Assembly: GCA_963514095.1 (NCBI GenBank)
Contig: OY741268.1
Location: 8,323,324-8,387,323 of the forward strand
DNA from: Eutrigla gurnardus
Taxonomy: Eukaryota; Chordata; Actinopteri; Perciformes; Triglidae
DNA length: 64,000 nucleotides
Direction of reading: 5' to 3'
The first letter of the stretch is position 1; each line of letters begins with the position of its first letter. Made by a program: the position numbers and the translations under genes. Below are positions 11,560 through 23,620 of this stretch, in pieces. Under the pieces are notes generated by a model, which had not been told where the DNA came from, made no database searches, and was given only the letters and a program-made list of their open reading frames with translations.

Positions 11560-12270
11560 CTTCCAAAGGGGGATAAATCACTCTAATATGAGTCGGCATC
11601 GTCGGATTAGCATCGTACAGAGGTAATTGACCTCATCTGCAACCCGGGACAGATAGCCGCCATTTAGGCTGCAGACTGCTGCAGCACTCAGAGCGCCGAG
11701 CGAGGAGTGAATCATGTCAATTAGAAAGCACAGGAAGCTGCGAGGAAACGGCCAGAAAAACATGAAGGGAGGAAAAAAACTCCCAGCATTGAATACAATT
11801 AGAGCTACTCCGCCGCTAACAGGTGTTCCCTGCAATTTGCTTCCTCCACCCCATGTCGTGTTTGTGTCACATTTACGCTTGGATGCATAGCTAATAAAAG
11901 ACAAGCAATCCTGATTGATAATTAATTTGTCGGAGAATGAGGATTCCTTGTTATCCTTGAGGAAAAAGGCAGCGGGGGGGCGGTGGAGGGGCGGGGGGAG
12001 CTCGGCAGTTAAAGGCGGCGCGGCCTATAAATAATAAACAGCTCTGGAGCCGCGCTAATGTTTGTTTTTGCTGAGGGGGGTGTTAGCGTAGCCGAGACGG
12101 GATGACAAGAGCTACAGAAAACATAAATACACTACCGGGACATAAATAATAACGGAATTCATTAACGGAGCATTATTAGGAGTCTCTTCTTTTGTTGGGG
12201 GAGGCTCTTTTACTTCACATACTGAGATAGCATTTGCATAACGGGCTAATACATGCATGCATGCATGTAT
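11560..12270. promoter_or_regulatory. Candidate conserved non-coding element C, just upstream of exon 4
   Basis: This block of about 700 bp is free of dinucleotide repeats, broken only by a G-rich stretch at 11970-12000. It contains tcggattagcatcg, gaggtaattgacctc, catgtcaattagaaag and a PBX/HOX composite-type tgattgat (11912-11919) running into attaattt. Further right are cctataaataataaacagc, gctaatgtttgttttt (forkhead-like), cattaacggagcattattagg and atttgcataacgggctaat. It ends about 190 bp before exon 4. The density of such words in unique sequence suggests an intronic enhancer; no alignment was possible. Confidence 0.42.
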
Positions 12271-12342
12271 GTATGTTGGTGGTATGTATGTGTCATCGGG
12301 CAGTTAATTCTGCTCAGACTCACAGGGAACGGTGCCAGCAGC

Positions 12343-12344
<2 letters not shown>

Positions 12345-12409
<65 letters not shown>

Positions 12410-12450
12410 TGTGTGTGTGTTGCAGCTGACTAATGTGTGTGTGTGTGTGT
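12345..12450 (+). promoter_or_regulatory. TG repeat forming the 3' end of intron 3
   Basis: A (GT)n tract at 12345-12420 (one a at 12408) is followed by the branch-site-like gctgactaat at 12424-12433. A second (TG) tract at 12434-12450 runs directly into ttttcag of the exon 4 acceptor. In RNA this is a UG repeat, the known binding context of TDP-43 and CELF splicing regulators. That these proteins act here is inference. Confidence 0.7.
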
Positions 12451-12457
12451 TTTTCAG

Positions 12458-12513
12458 GCATCAGGACAGAACAGGATCTTTTTGTTCGGCTGATAGACTC
12501 CATGACCAAACAG
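12458..12513 (+). CDS. ebf: EBF/COE transcription factor, exon 4
   Basis: The exon is 56 nt long. It completes the split glycine codon and encodes IRTEQDLFVRLIDSMTKQ, residues 120-137 in EBF1 numbering, inside the DNA-binding domain. GIRTEQD is the EBF1 form (EBF3 has GVRTEQD); the LF pair after EQD is FY in EBF1 and LY in EBF3. The acceptor ttttcag at 12451-12457 is unusual because the sequence directly upstream is a (TG)n tract, not a pyrimidine run. The donor gtaaga at 12514 is strong. The exon ends in phase 0 and joins exon 5. Confidence 0.96.
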
Positions 12514-13419
12514 GTAAGAAGACTCACACGTTATCATTTATCATAACAACACGACTACAAACAACAACAAACATGTACATTATCATAAGAGACTGGCAGG
12601 AATTAAAGAGGTTGACCAATCAGTTGATTTAAATGATGAGTCAAGGGTTTTTTACAGTGGGAATTTCAGATACATCTTCATATCACTCCATAAATTAGAA
12701 AATATCGTCAACAGAAAATACATTTTCACCTCGTTCTTAGTAATAAATGTTGTTCAAATGACGCTGTGAATGATATATAAATAAACCCCAAAAGAGACAA
12801 AGATAGGAATGAAAGTGTATGGTTTAATAATGTAAGTTATACTGAAGTGGAGATTTCTGAGAAAATGGCCTTTAAACCTATGGATTGTAGAATGTCAGAC
12901 ATTTGGAAGACACTACAGAAATGAACTAAAATATATCAGCATGAAACTTCAGCAGTTGATTACTGACATGAAGACAATACTTTTTGAAATATTCCAATGA
13001 GGCATTATATATCTGGTGGAGAAATTTAGGAGAAATCTACAGATGCAAACAGAAAAAGTAATAAAATAAACATCTAAATCTGGATTCTGGATGTTTTCTT
13101 TCCACTAGTCTGAAAAAAGTTATGCTATGGAAGCAAAATAGAACAAAATCCCAAATCAAAGTGCGTTAAATATGTTTATTTCACATAAATTCATTTGATG
13201 CTCAGTTACCAGTATAGAATCAGGTTTATTGGCAGGTAGACTTCTGTCTGTAACAATTAACCTACTGCAAAACTATGAGAAAAATACTCTAAAATATGTA
13301 CATATGTGTTTTTAAGAGAGCTGTGCAGCAACGTGTAAAAGTTAAGTAGTGATCGATATTCAATCAGTAAAAACAACTTAAGTCATAAATCCAGTCACAG
13401 TTAGATGCATCTGGTCTCT

Positions 13420-13600
13420 GCTGTCTGGTTAGCGTGGTTTAGCATAACGACTGGCAGCAGGCAGAAACAGCTAGCCTGTTCAGAAACACATATCCTAACA
13501 CCTCTACAGCTCACTGATGAACACCTTCTAAATCGCTTGAATCTCAGCTGCTTTCCTGGCAAATAGTTCCAGCATGTAACTAAAACCACACATTTCTCAG
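13420..13600. repeat. Interspersed fish repeat fragment
   Basis: The phrase cagaaacagctagcctg and the later ctctacagctcactgatg match the recurring layout of a common teleost non-coding repeat as I remember it. No coding part or terminal repeats are visible. Confidence 0.5.
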
Positions 13601-15109
13601 ACTCGCTGCGACTCTGGAAACACATTACCCATAAATCCAATTATATAGTAATGCTCAACCAATCAAGCACGTTTTTAACCCCAAAATATTCCCTCCAAAT
13701 CTGGTTCTCCTTCCTCAAACTTTAACCAACACTTAAAAACTCCCCTTCCCTTGGAGAAACCCTTCGTCTCACTCTCACGCCTCCTCCTCCTCCTCCTCCT
13801 CTACACTCCTCTTACTTACTTTCCTAAACTCTGGCAGCGCTGATGTGTTTTCCTTTCCAGCTGTGGAGCTCCATCTTTAGCTGACTCCCACTTTTCCGGT
13901 TTTCACTCACTCAGAACCCCCGTGTGGGATTTGAACCTGTGAACAGTTTCTGTGCCAAGAAAAACCCCAAAAATATTTTCAAATTCCAGTCGATCCTGCC
14001 AGCCGACCGCCCGGCTTCATTCCTGACGTTCACTCGACTCCAGATCCTCCGGTTCCTCCAGTTCCTCCAGTTCCTCCCACCTAATGCTTTACTCTGAGAT
14101 GTAATATCCATCTGAGCACAACGATCTAAACAGTTTTGGGTTCCTACGTTGAAGATCTCTTTACAGAGGATCATTTAAAACAAGAAATTGCAACAAACAA
14201 ATGAAAAAGTCGACATGCAGCGGATCACAAAAGTCACTGTGTGGACCGTGAAAAATCAATTCCACCACTCCGAAGTAAAAGCCTTCAATTCTGAATGAAT
14301 GCTTTTACTTTGTTATAGTCATACTTTTATTTGCATAAAACACACAATTCAAATAATGATTAAATGATAAATTATTGTAATTTTGTTTAGATTAGAAAAA
14401 TCCCCAAAATGAATTACAGCATATCAGCTTTGAAATGAAATTAATCATTCAAATCAGCAGCTTTATGTTTATTAAGTTTCATGATTTATTGTAGACAGAC
14501 TTTGTGTTTTTATTATGCGTCATGTTTCAGTTTTATCCACTACTTTTAATATAGTTATTACAGTTTAGATTGAATCTATTTTTGTTTTTCTGTTGGTCCA
14601 CATAATAAGGATCTGCATCGCAGGGATGCACAACGAAACGCAGGTGTAGATCATTGGCTTCACAAGAAAAACATGACAAATAAAACAAAACCAAAACAGT
14701 CGTGAATTCCTGTAGTGCATTTTTTTTTATTTTTAAAAAAGAAACCAAGTCCTACCTGGCTCCACAACTCTACTTTGTTGAGGAAAATGCCAAAACTAAA
14801 CCTGGTATGTCAGTGTGTAACTGGATTTTAGATGCAGGATTCCCAAACAAAATGACAGTTTATCAAATAACCAAAACAGAGCGACACACAGTGAACCTGG
14901 AGCTTTGGTGGTCCCTGGGGGTCCGGGCCCCTGGGGGTCTGGTTATCCAGCCGTGTGCTGTAGGAGCCAAGATGATAGAAATGAATAATCAGTACTACAT
15001 AAAATGCTCTAAATCATAAATCATGGCCACACACCTGTGTAAGCGTCGACCCGTCCTCTCGGCTACACCTCCTCCTTATGTATCCCCCCCCAGTCATATC
15101 ACCCCCGGC

Positions 15110-15430
15110 CCCCCCCTGCTGGTTGGCCCTGTCGGCATGTCACCGATCGATGTACCAAGCGGCTCCACCACAAAGCGTCAGCCATGGAAACCGATCAATA
15201 GGCCCTAATGTGGCACAGCGACGGCACACTGGAGACAATAATCCTGACATCTCCCCCCTCCTCCCACATGTCTCCACCTTCACCTCCCATTACATGACAC
15301 CCCATTGGTCGACAGTCAGACCTGACAGACGGGTCGGCTGGAGTCCCCGCGGATCGATAAACCCCGTCGAGGGCCTGTTAGGGGCCCCGTGTCCGTGGGA
15401 TTGTCAGAGCGGGGAGCCGCTGAATTAATG
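15110..15430. promoter_or_regulatory. Candidate conserved non-coding element D (intron 4)
   Basis: This repeat-free, moderately GC-rich block contains accgatcgatgtaccaagc, aaaccgatcaataggcc, ggagacaataatcctgac and a final gctgaattaatgcagattgg. It stands out against the AT-rich flanks. The call rests on composition only. Confidence 0.28.
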
Positions 15431-15639
15431 CAGATTGGAGGCTGAAGGGCTCAGTGTGACTTCAGCTGTCAGATCCAAAAATATATTTTGAGCAACAAAC
15501 AAAAGTTGTTGAAGAAACAAATCTGAGACTGAAGGCAGAGTCATGACATGCATTAAACCCTGTAAGGACCCTCACAGACCCTAAACCTGAACCCTAAAAC
15601 AGAGTCTGAACCCTCCTATGGCCTTTTAAAGTGAAGACC

Positions 15640-16290
15640 AGACATACAGTATGTCCTGACATATTTGTACATTTTTGGGAAAATGCACTTTCTAAAACTT
15701 TCCAAAAGTGTTGTTCATTAAATTGTTCATTAATTGTCCTCACTTTCTTTTAATGACTTTATAAAAATGTACTCAATTTCAACTTTCCATTTTTAACTTT
15801 CCAAATATGTCCACACCTTCCAAAATATATTCTCAATTTACCAAACATTTAAAAACATTCTTCCAAAATGTACTTATTTTACAAAAACTGTCCTCTCCAT
15901 TTTCAAACTTCACTCTCCAAAAGCTATTCTAACTTTCCAAAATATCCACTATATCACAAGATGTCCTCCAATATTTCGAAATATAAACTTTTCTATCCTC
16001 ACTTTTATTCATCGCTTTCTAATAAAGTCCCCATTTCATAAAACACAATTTTAAGTTTAAAAAATGTTCCTCTCCTTCTAAATTGTTAACCTCCAAAAGA
16101 AACATTTCCTTTATTTTAAAATATCCTGCCAATACCTGTTGTTTTTATTCTAAATAATAATATTCTAAAGGGTCCAAGGATGTTGCCACTTTATAAAAAA
16201 AGGCTACTTTCCCTAAAAGTCCTCACTTCACAAAAACTGTCTATACTCCTCAAAATTCTGAAAAATGTTCTCACTTTTTGAAAATGTCCT
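15640..16290. repeat. Degenerate minisatellite of a ctttccaaaatgtcctc-type unit
   Basis: Variants of actttccaaaa, aatgtcctcac and aaaactgtcctc recur every 20-25 bp with many changes. I have the impression of an old fish intronic tandem repeat. It has no coding capacity. Confidence 0.7.
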
Positions 16291-16468
16291 CCTCTGGTCT
16301 GCATGAAGCCGGTCCTCACAGAGAGGGACATTCAAAGCTCGTACACACAGAAGAAATGTGGACGTTAACCCACAAACAAGCATGGAAGTGGACGTGCAAT
16401 CACACACACTCACGGGACTCCTGCATCACAAATGATGATGTATAAATATCGACCACCAAATCTACACA

Positions 16469-16528
<60 letters not shown>

Positions 16529-16661
16529 GAGAGAGTGTGTGTCTCTGATGCAATCCACATCCCTCCTGGTCAAACTGGAGCATTTTAATCCAGAGGAACA
16601 GAGCCAGGATCAGGATCAATAATGCAGAAGTGGTCGTTATCCTAAAAGTATTGTACCCCAG

Positions 16662-16696
<35 letters not shown>
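16469..16696. repeat. Two TG microsatellites
   Basis: Pure TG tracts at 16469-16526 and 16663-16696 are separated by unique sequence. Confidence 0.95.
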
Positions 16697-16699
<3 letters not shown>

Positions 16700-18689
16700 G
16701 GCGGAGGTCTGTTTTGACTATAAAGGTGGATGAGGTAGTGGTAGGTCATCGTAGGAAAAGAGGGGAGGAAGGGGGGAGGACACATACACACCAACACACG
16801 CACACACACTAACACACAAAGACACACACTCTTACTGGAGTTCATTTACAACCACCAGGGTATTACATACACACCTACACACACACTCAGCTACACACAG
16901 CGGTCATCCGTCATCCGGACGCTGACATGACAGCTCGGTGGGGGTGAGGAGGAGGGTGGTGGTGCTGGTGGTGGTGGGGGGGGGGGGGCTTCATCCTGGG
17001 GCGCCGCCCGCCATCTGGCAGGGAATTCTGGGAAGGCCAGAGGAGGCTGAGACCACCAAAAGGGGAGGCGGTGGTGGTGGTTGGAGGCCATGCTTGACTT
17101 TGTTGTTGGTGCTGAGGTTCAATCAAAATAAAAACAACACCTGCACATATCAACACATCAGCTGTCCCATTCGGTCACATGACCTGCATCTAACATTAGG
17201 ACTGGTTCAGAGGCTCAGTGAATTGGTCCCAAAGGTGCCTTCTTTGGGCCCCTGTAGTTTTCCTGATGTTCTTTTATGCTACTTTTTCATTCAAAGTTTG
17301 ATGGTTTTTATGATTTGGGTGTTGCTTTATGACCACCTCCATTGGTGATGACATGCCACCTCCATTTGTTACCTTCTCCCCCATGCATCCTGTCTTACGC
17401 TGCTGGCATGACATCAAGGCATTTCAGGCTCTTCATCTACTCGTCTGATGGTTACTCTTGTCTCGTAGCTTCTCTTTCATAACCAAATCCCCCCCCCCCC
17501 AAAAAAACCCCCAAAAAACACAAGACAAGCAACAAGCTAGCATCCAATACACACATTCAGTAGCAGTTCATCCATTCTTTCTGCACCATTGTACACAACA
17601 CACACATAAAACACACACTTTAACCTTAGATAATCTTTAACTAGGTTCTTTAGAGAGGAGGCGTTCTGATTTATCTCAGCTGGGTGGAATCCTTCACTCT
17701 GACCCACAGACTCAGGAAACAATATAAGGCTGTGTTTGCCTGAGAACGTTGTGGCCTGAGTTGCAGGTTGATCAGGCTGGAGACGCTCTATTGCCTTCAC
17801 TGGAGGCAACAGCGTTTATTCAAGTTTTATAGTAATCCATTTTATTTATTGGCGCCTTTTAGTCTAAAACTGAGCTGGCTCCAGAGCCTAACTGGAAACA
17901 GTGTTGTGCTCCAGTTTGAATAGCCCACGTTTTCCTCCTACTAGAAGAACCGTAAACCTGGAAACAGTGATATCACACTTTCCAAAATGGTGCATCTTCC
18001 GTCCTCATGATCTCTCTGGGCTGCTTTACTGATGTCTGGTCCGACCTTGTTCAGGACAACTTCAGGCATGTTCAGGCATGTCCCTAATACCATCATTTTC
18101 AGTGATTCCCAGAGTCTTTTTTAATAGTTTTCATGTACAACCTCCCTGATGTGTATACGATAATACAATTCCTTCAATCTTAACATTAGATATTGATTGT
18201 ATTTACAGTTTACATTAAGCACATTTTTAATACAGAGTTCAAAAACTAGTCTAGACAAGTCTAGACAATGAAGGTCATCTGCCAAGTAAACTGGTTAACA
18301 TTTGCAATAAACTGGTTTGTCTGTATAGTGCACACTGGGTTATCTTTGGGTTAAACTGGTTTATCTGGAGATTAAATGGATTTATATTCAGACAATTGTT
18401 TTACATGTGCAATAGGATTCATATGCAGTGTCAAATCATTATCATTTTAACCTCTTAACCTCTAAGAAACCTAACCTCAACCCTTCAACCATATTTGATG
18501 GTGATAATGTTAAAACATACAGCCTTGTGTGGAACTACCACTTCTAGTTACCTAAAACGTGCAAGTAGAAAATGTATCACTTATTTTAGTGTAACAATGT
18601 GACACTTATGAAAACCATTTAGACGGTGTGTCAGCTCTGTATTGAGTAAATCAGTATCTCACTGCCTGGGTGTGTTTCTGTCCCATCAG

Positions 18690-18763
18690 CCCATCCTGTA
18701 CGAAGGTCAGGACAAGAACCCGGAGATGTGTCGCGTCCTCCTCACCCACGAGATCATGTGCAG
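18690..18763 (+). CDS. ebf: EBF/COE transcription factor, exon 5 (first half of zinc knuckle)
   Basis: The exon is 74 nt long. It starts PILYEGQDKNPEMCRVLLTH, continues EIMC, and ends with two bases of a serine codon. It matches EBF residues 138-161. The final THEIMC supplies the histidine (His157 in EBF1, codon 18747-18749) and the first cysteine (Cys161, codon 18759-18761) of the COE zinc knuckle H-X3-C-X2-C-X5-C. The acceptor is cccatcag and the donor gtaaga at 18764. PILYEGQ differs from AIVYEGQ of mammalian EBF1 and EBF3 and is nearer to the PIAYEGQ type, but the neighbouring exons exclude EBF2. Confidence 0.97.
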
Positions 18764-19401
18764 GTAAGACACGAGCACTTCACCCTGTGATGATGTCACA
18801 CAGACGATGATGTCACACAGACGATTGCTGTGTTGTCCAACCTGCTTCTTTTAGACTTTTATCCACAAGGCAATTTCTTCTATGGTACAGTGTTTAATTT
18901 TATGCCCCACTTTTTTTCATTTAACTGTATTTCTAACTCCAGCTGCCATCTAGTAGATTAAAGTGTAGGTCAACTTCATTCATTTCACTCCGTTTCACAG
19001 AGAAGAAAATAAACAACCCGACGTCTCATTCTCGTACAGCCAGCTTAACGTTCTGGTTTAAATGTGTTTACATTCACATTATGCACTTCCTTGTTTTTAT
19101 TATTCCCAGTGCATTTTTTTGTTTACTGTTCCTAAAATATTAATTCACAAAGAAAAAAGATTATGTTATAAAGACATCCAACCTTATTTTATATATTTAT
19201 ATATATAATGGTTACATTCCTGCTCAATATTAGAATTTTAGAATTATTTTGCTTTCTATTTTATTTTAATAACATTTATAAAATGTCTTAAAATATTATT
19301 ATTATTATTTATATTATGTATATTATTAATAATAATATCACTTGCTATTATTATTAATACATTTTTTTTTGTTTTAAGATTGTTTATGGATGAAGGAGGT
19401 T

Positions 19402-19730
19402 TGTGTGTGTGTGTGTGTGTGTGTGTATTGTGTGTGTGTGTGTGTGTGTATTGTGTGTGTGTGTGTATTGTGTGTGTGTGTGTATAAGAGAAACAAAGAG
19501 CAGCTGTTGCTTTGTTGTTCATCACACCAATCAACACGTTTCCTGCCCTGCGTGTCTCTGCTCTTGTCTGTGAGTTAATGGGTTTACTGGTTCACACTGA
19601 AGAAGAAGAAGAACAATAAGAACAATAAGAATTAGAAGAAGAAGACAATTGAAGAAGAAAAAGAAAAAGAAGAAGAAGAAAAGGAAGAAGAAGAAGATTG
19701 AAGAAGAATAAGAAGAATAAGAAGAATAAG
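19402..19730. repeat. TG tract followed by a GAA-rich purine tract
   Basis: The TG tract at 19402-19484 is interrupted by tgtattg at regular places. About 120 bp further on, 19600-19730 is a purine-rich (GAA)n-like stretch broken by caat, a type of sequence that can form triplex DNA. Confidence 0.93.
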
Positions 19731-20039
19731 AGTGAGGGGGAGAGGAGGACACAAATAGGACACACACACACACAGTCTCAGAACATATGTGTTTAAAACA
19801 AGTTTATACTTTACATTTTATTTATTTATTTCAGGTCTGATGTTCATGAATGTTCATCAGCAAACTGGTTTAAGTGAATAAAAACCAGTTAGTACAGCAA
19901 AGTGTTGATAAGTATGTGAAAGTTAAAGTGCTGAATCGTTGGTCATCACCTGCCTTCTGGTGTAAATGTGGAGTGAACAGGTTTGGATGTATTCAGCCTG
20001 TAACAGAAACAGGTCAGGAGTTTGACCTCCCAGTGTGTT

Positions 20040-20290
20040 TCATCTCTTTTTATCCCACACTTCAGTGGCTCTTACCTTCCGCCTCCCCTGACTTTATCGG
20101 TGTGTCGAGCTCACTCCCCCCCGCCAGATTCCTCCGATACAAGCTTCATTTCCATAACGACGGCTGGCTGTCTGCATCTCTGAGCTTCAGTCATTATGTG
20201 ATTGAGTGCGATTATTAACCAGCTTTCCCCTGATGGATGCTGTGTTTCCATTCGCTAATGAGAGAGGGATCAGAGAGCGGCTCTCTCTGT
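20040..20290. promoter_or_regulatory. Candidate conserved non-coding element E (intron 5)
   Basis: This repeat-free block contains tccataacgacggctggc, gtcattatgtgattgagtg, cgattattaaccagc and ccattcgctaatgagag. Its composition resembles the other candidate elements. The call is weak. Confidence 0.25.
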
Positions 20291-22059
20291 CTCTCCACCA
20301 TCTCGCTCCCAGGTGAGCCCATCTTCATGGCCGTCCCTGTTGGTTTGTCTACCTGGATCACACTCGGCAGGCTGCGGGCCTCAGGTGGAGCACCTGTTTC
20401 AGGTGGAGGGACACCCTGTTACCTTCTCATGGGATTATTAGAATAACCGGAGTCAACTCTACTATTTCCATTTTGGAAGAGGGGAAAATAGTTAATAATA
20501 ATATTGACTCCACTAGATTCGTACTGAACATTTACGTTTTAAAGCCAATAGGAGATAGATATGACCAAAATATCAGTTTATAAGCACTCTGCTTATGTAT
20601 GTACTATGTCTAGTACAGTGCAGATCTCTGCCAGGTATGTGACTGAATAAATACAACACACGATTGGCTAACCGTCTAGACAACAACGGGCTGTAAGGCG
20701 TTGTAAAACACATTTCTGTTCAAACTCAAAAACAAGCAGCCATTTATATCAGCTCAAATTCATTGTAGAGAACTAGAAATCTTACCAAATAATGAAACTC
20801 ACCCGTCTGTTCACGTAGGTACAGCAGTGTGTGTTCTCGTACTGCTCTGCTGTAAACAATGAGAGATTAGCCGTGGACAGACACAGAGATGCACACTCAC
20901 TCAATCTTACATGCACTCACACACGACCAATCAACCCGTTCTCCTTGCCGAGGCGTTAATGACGCGGCTTGGTCAGTGCTCCTTTGTGTCCGACACTCAT
21001 TTAGTGTCTGAGCGTAGCGACGTAGCCACCCAGTGCATTATGGGCTCTTTAGTCACATGAGTCGTTAGTGTTGATAGTCTGACCCTAGTTGTTAATCAGT
21101 CATGTTAACATCAACCTCGCTCTTTTCCTAAACCTAAGTGCTTTTGTTGCCTGAACCTAATTTCCTGTGAGGACGGAGGTTTATTTGTTAGACACTTTAC
21201 TTGTAACTAGTGTATATTGACACTCGAGGGGAACGTAGAACCTCATGGAGCTCTGAACAAGCTGTGTTATTTGCTGCATTGGACCGAATGCATGATCTTC
21301 CTGGCAGAGAAAATAATAATTGCCATAGGGCATTTTTACAGAATGTTTTGGAAAGATGTGTTGGCAACTTTACACGTCATTTATTCATATAACGCCGAAT
21401 ACAATGAAAATATACAAGCATATCACAGTAAAATAGGATAGATAGAAAGATAATGTTTTAAGGGTATTTACAGATCGTAATGTTTGAAATAATTAAAGTA
21501 ATTTAAATTCATACAATTTACCTTTAATGTTTTAAATTTAAACATCATTCTTTCTTTCAGTTGCCTCCCAGTTACTTTTTACTTTCTCTATTTGCTCTTG
21601 AACTCTTGTGTTTATTTATGAATAATAACAATAATAATCTACAATAACCTTTTTATTAATCAAGATAATGAGGAAATATTAATTAACTGGCAAGTTGCAG
21701 AAAATATTTTTTGCCATTTAACAATACCATATTCACTCACAGCATGTTTAAACATTTTGTGATTTTGTTATGGTTATAGTTGTTTAATAAGAAAAGTCAC
21801 TGAGACACGTGTTGCAACAATTAAAGATGAAAAGTAACTCCGATCTTTAATTAAACGTAGAGAAACAAAGTCTAATAGAAACATACTCTCTTGGCGGTCT
21901 GTGAAATTTACACCAAGACGCTCCTCAGTCAGTTTATTTGAGATCCTCCAGACATAATGGTTTAAGTGTGAGTGTTGGTGCTGTGACCTCCTCATTGTAT
22001 CATTGCAGCACATTAACCAGCCTTAAACGGGACTCTGCTGCTTTCCAAAACTACCAATC

Positions 22060-22265
22060 ACAAACCAGTGAGCAGCCAGGTTGGCACGCCGGCGTTGCCA
22101 GCGGGCTCCCGGAGGCTCGCCAGCTCCGGGCCGCTCTCCTCGCCTCGCGGCCACCTTTCCTCTCCACCGCTTGCTGCCAGGCTGCAGGCAATGCTGAGGA
22201 AAGAAACCCGCTGCCACGCTCACCGAGAGGAAGCGTGGCTTCCAGGCCAGGCGGCGCCGACTGCC

Positions 22266-22298
<33 letters not shown>

Positions 22299-22700
22299 CA
22301 GCGCATCATCAGGCCTGGCTGCTGCTGCTGCAGCCGAGGCGTTCCAGGCCTTCGGGTAATTACAACACTTGCCCTTTGAAAGCGAGCCCTTCGCTGCCGG
22401 CCCCGTCCTGCTCGGTGTTATCTGGACGCTGTGATCCGAGCGCCGGGCCTCTGACGCTGCACGGCACTGTCCTCAGGGAGCCTTTGAAGTGCTCTCTCAG
22501 TTTTTTTTATTATTTGTGTGATAGTGGAGCGCTTACATGCCCGCACAAACCTTCTCTTTGTTGCCTTAAGTAGATTCCACTCGTGGCCACGTCTGAAGTG
22601 GCTGCTGAGCGGCGAGGAGGAGCAGCCAGCAGTAATGATGCCTATGTGGCCCCGGCCGAGGCTCGCAGGCCAAACTGGCTCCTGTGGCTGAATTATTTTT
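22060..22700. other. GC-rich unique block with a (GGCT)n run
   Basis: This is a locally GC-rich, CpG-containing region in intron 5 with about eight GGCT units at 22266-22298. It carries open reading frames of up to 211 codons, but they lack family resemblance and codon structure and I do not regard them as genes. It could be a CpG island or another regulatory block. Confidence 0.4.
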
Positions 22701-22721
22701 GGGGCCTGAGAGAGTATGTGA

Positions 22722-22722
<1 letters not shown>

Positions 22723-22752
<30 letters not shown>

Positions 22753-22834
22753 GTTTGTAGAGCGACCTGAGGAGGTTCTCTGCAGCAGCGACCAGGCACA
22801 AACGCTCTCCACCAAAATGAGTGACAGTGGCAAC

Positions 22835-22880
<46 letters not shown>
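22723..22880. repeat. TG and CA tracts in inverted arrangement
   Basis: A TG tract at 22723-22751 is followed by a CA tract at 22842-22880. Their transcripts could pair across about 90 nt of unique sequence. Confidence 0.94.
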
Positions 22881-22881
<1 letters not shown>

Positions 22882-23019
22882 TTTCAGCCTCTCACACACA
22901 CACTCTCAGCTTCCCTCTCAGGTTTGTGTGTGTTGTTCCTCTCAGTCATTAGCCGGCCGTGGTGTTAGCCTGTTTGCGGCCCGGGGGGAAACGTCATTAA
23001 GGCGATATTGTGGACGCTC

Positions 23020-23620
23020 AGCCAAGGTTTGTTTTTGTCTTTGGAAAGGGGCCCCGGGTCCCTGGAGGGGCCCCGGCAGTGCTCCTGGGGTCCAGTTTGT
23101 TTATAACACTTCTTTGGCAGTTTGGAGGAGGTTGTCACCACAGCAGCACCAGTGGGTTTCCAATGCTAATTGGTCTCCTGGAACTTTCACTAATGGTTCC
23201 AAGTAGCTGGGGGAATAAATTATTGTGGCGCATTCTATGGCAACAGTCACACATACACGTACATGCAGACGGCGGGGACACAAACACAGCGCTTAGTTTA
23301 TGATTTTTCTGTACTTAGAGATCAAACGGCGTGATAAATGATTCATAAAGCGTCTCATTTGGCATTCGCAGCCTCGATTTGACGCTTGTTTGTCAAATGG
23401 CAATTTGATTCAGGACAGCATGGGGCGAATGCAGGAGCGTAATTGGACGTTGCGGGTCATATGCAATATGATTAATTTTTAAGAATTACCGGAAGATATG
23501 TTAATGACCCTCGCGGCGATAAGGAAGATGTGAATTCATTGTGTGGAGCAGCTTGTCGGGCGATTATAGGCAGATAGTGTTGTTGTTATTAATGATAGAT
23601 GATCAGCTCTGTCACGTTCT
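23020..23620. promoter_or_regulatory. Candidate conserved non-coding element F (intron 5)
   Basis: About 600 bp have almost no simple repeat. Words seen include ccaatgctaattggtctcc, a half X-box tctatggcaacag, gataaatgattcataaagc, gtaattggacg, atatgcaatatgattaat, gatatgttaatgacc and gggcgattataggcag. This is one of the clearest islands of structured unique sequence in the window. I infer an enhancer. Confidence 0.45.

Larger units (their letters stand above)
9760..12457 (+). other. EBF gene intron 3
   Basis: This 2.7-kb intron interrupts a glycine codon after its first base. It contains a tRNA-derived dispersed repeat at 10711-10960, a CA tract at 11288-11352, a long repeat-poor candidate regulatory block at 11560-12270 and a TG-rich 3' end that abuts the exon 4 acceptor. 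I see no gene in 9780-10700. Confidence 0.95.
12514..18689 (+). other. EBF gene intron 4
   Basis: This 6.2-kb phase 0 intron contains a fish interspersed repeat at 13420-13600, a degenerate minisatellite at 15640-16290, TG tracts near 16500 and 16680, and a candidate element at 15110-15430. I recognise nothing in 12520-13400, 13650-15000 (apart from a short ttcctccag repeat near 14050) or 17100-18680. Confidence 0.95.

Noticed and set aside
21938..22573. 211-codon open frame in the GC-rich block
   Set aside because: No recognisable family or splice context, and the frame runs through the (GGCT)n repeat; GC-rich DNA has few stops.
22583..23206. 207-codon open frame
   Set aside because: It reads through both the TG and the CA tract and through the candidate non-coding element; no family resemblance.
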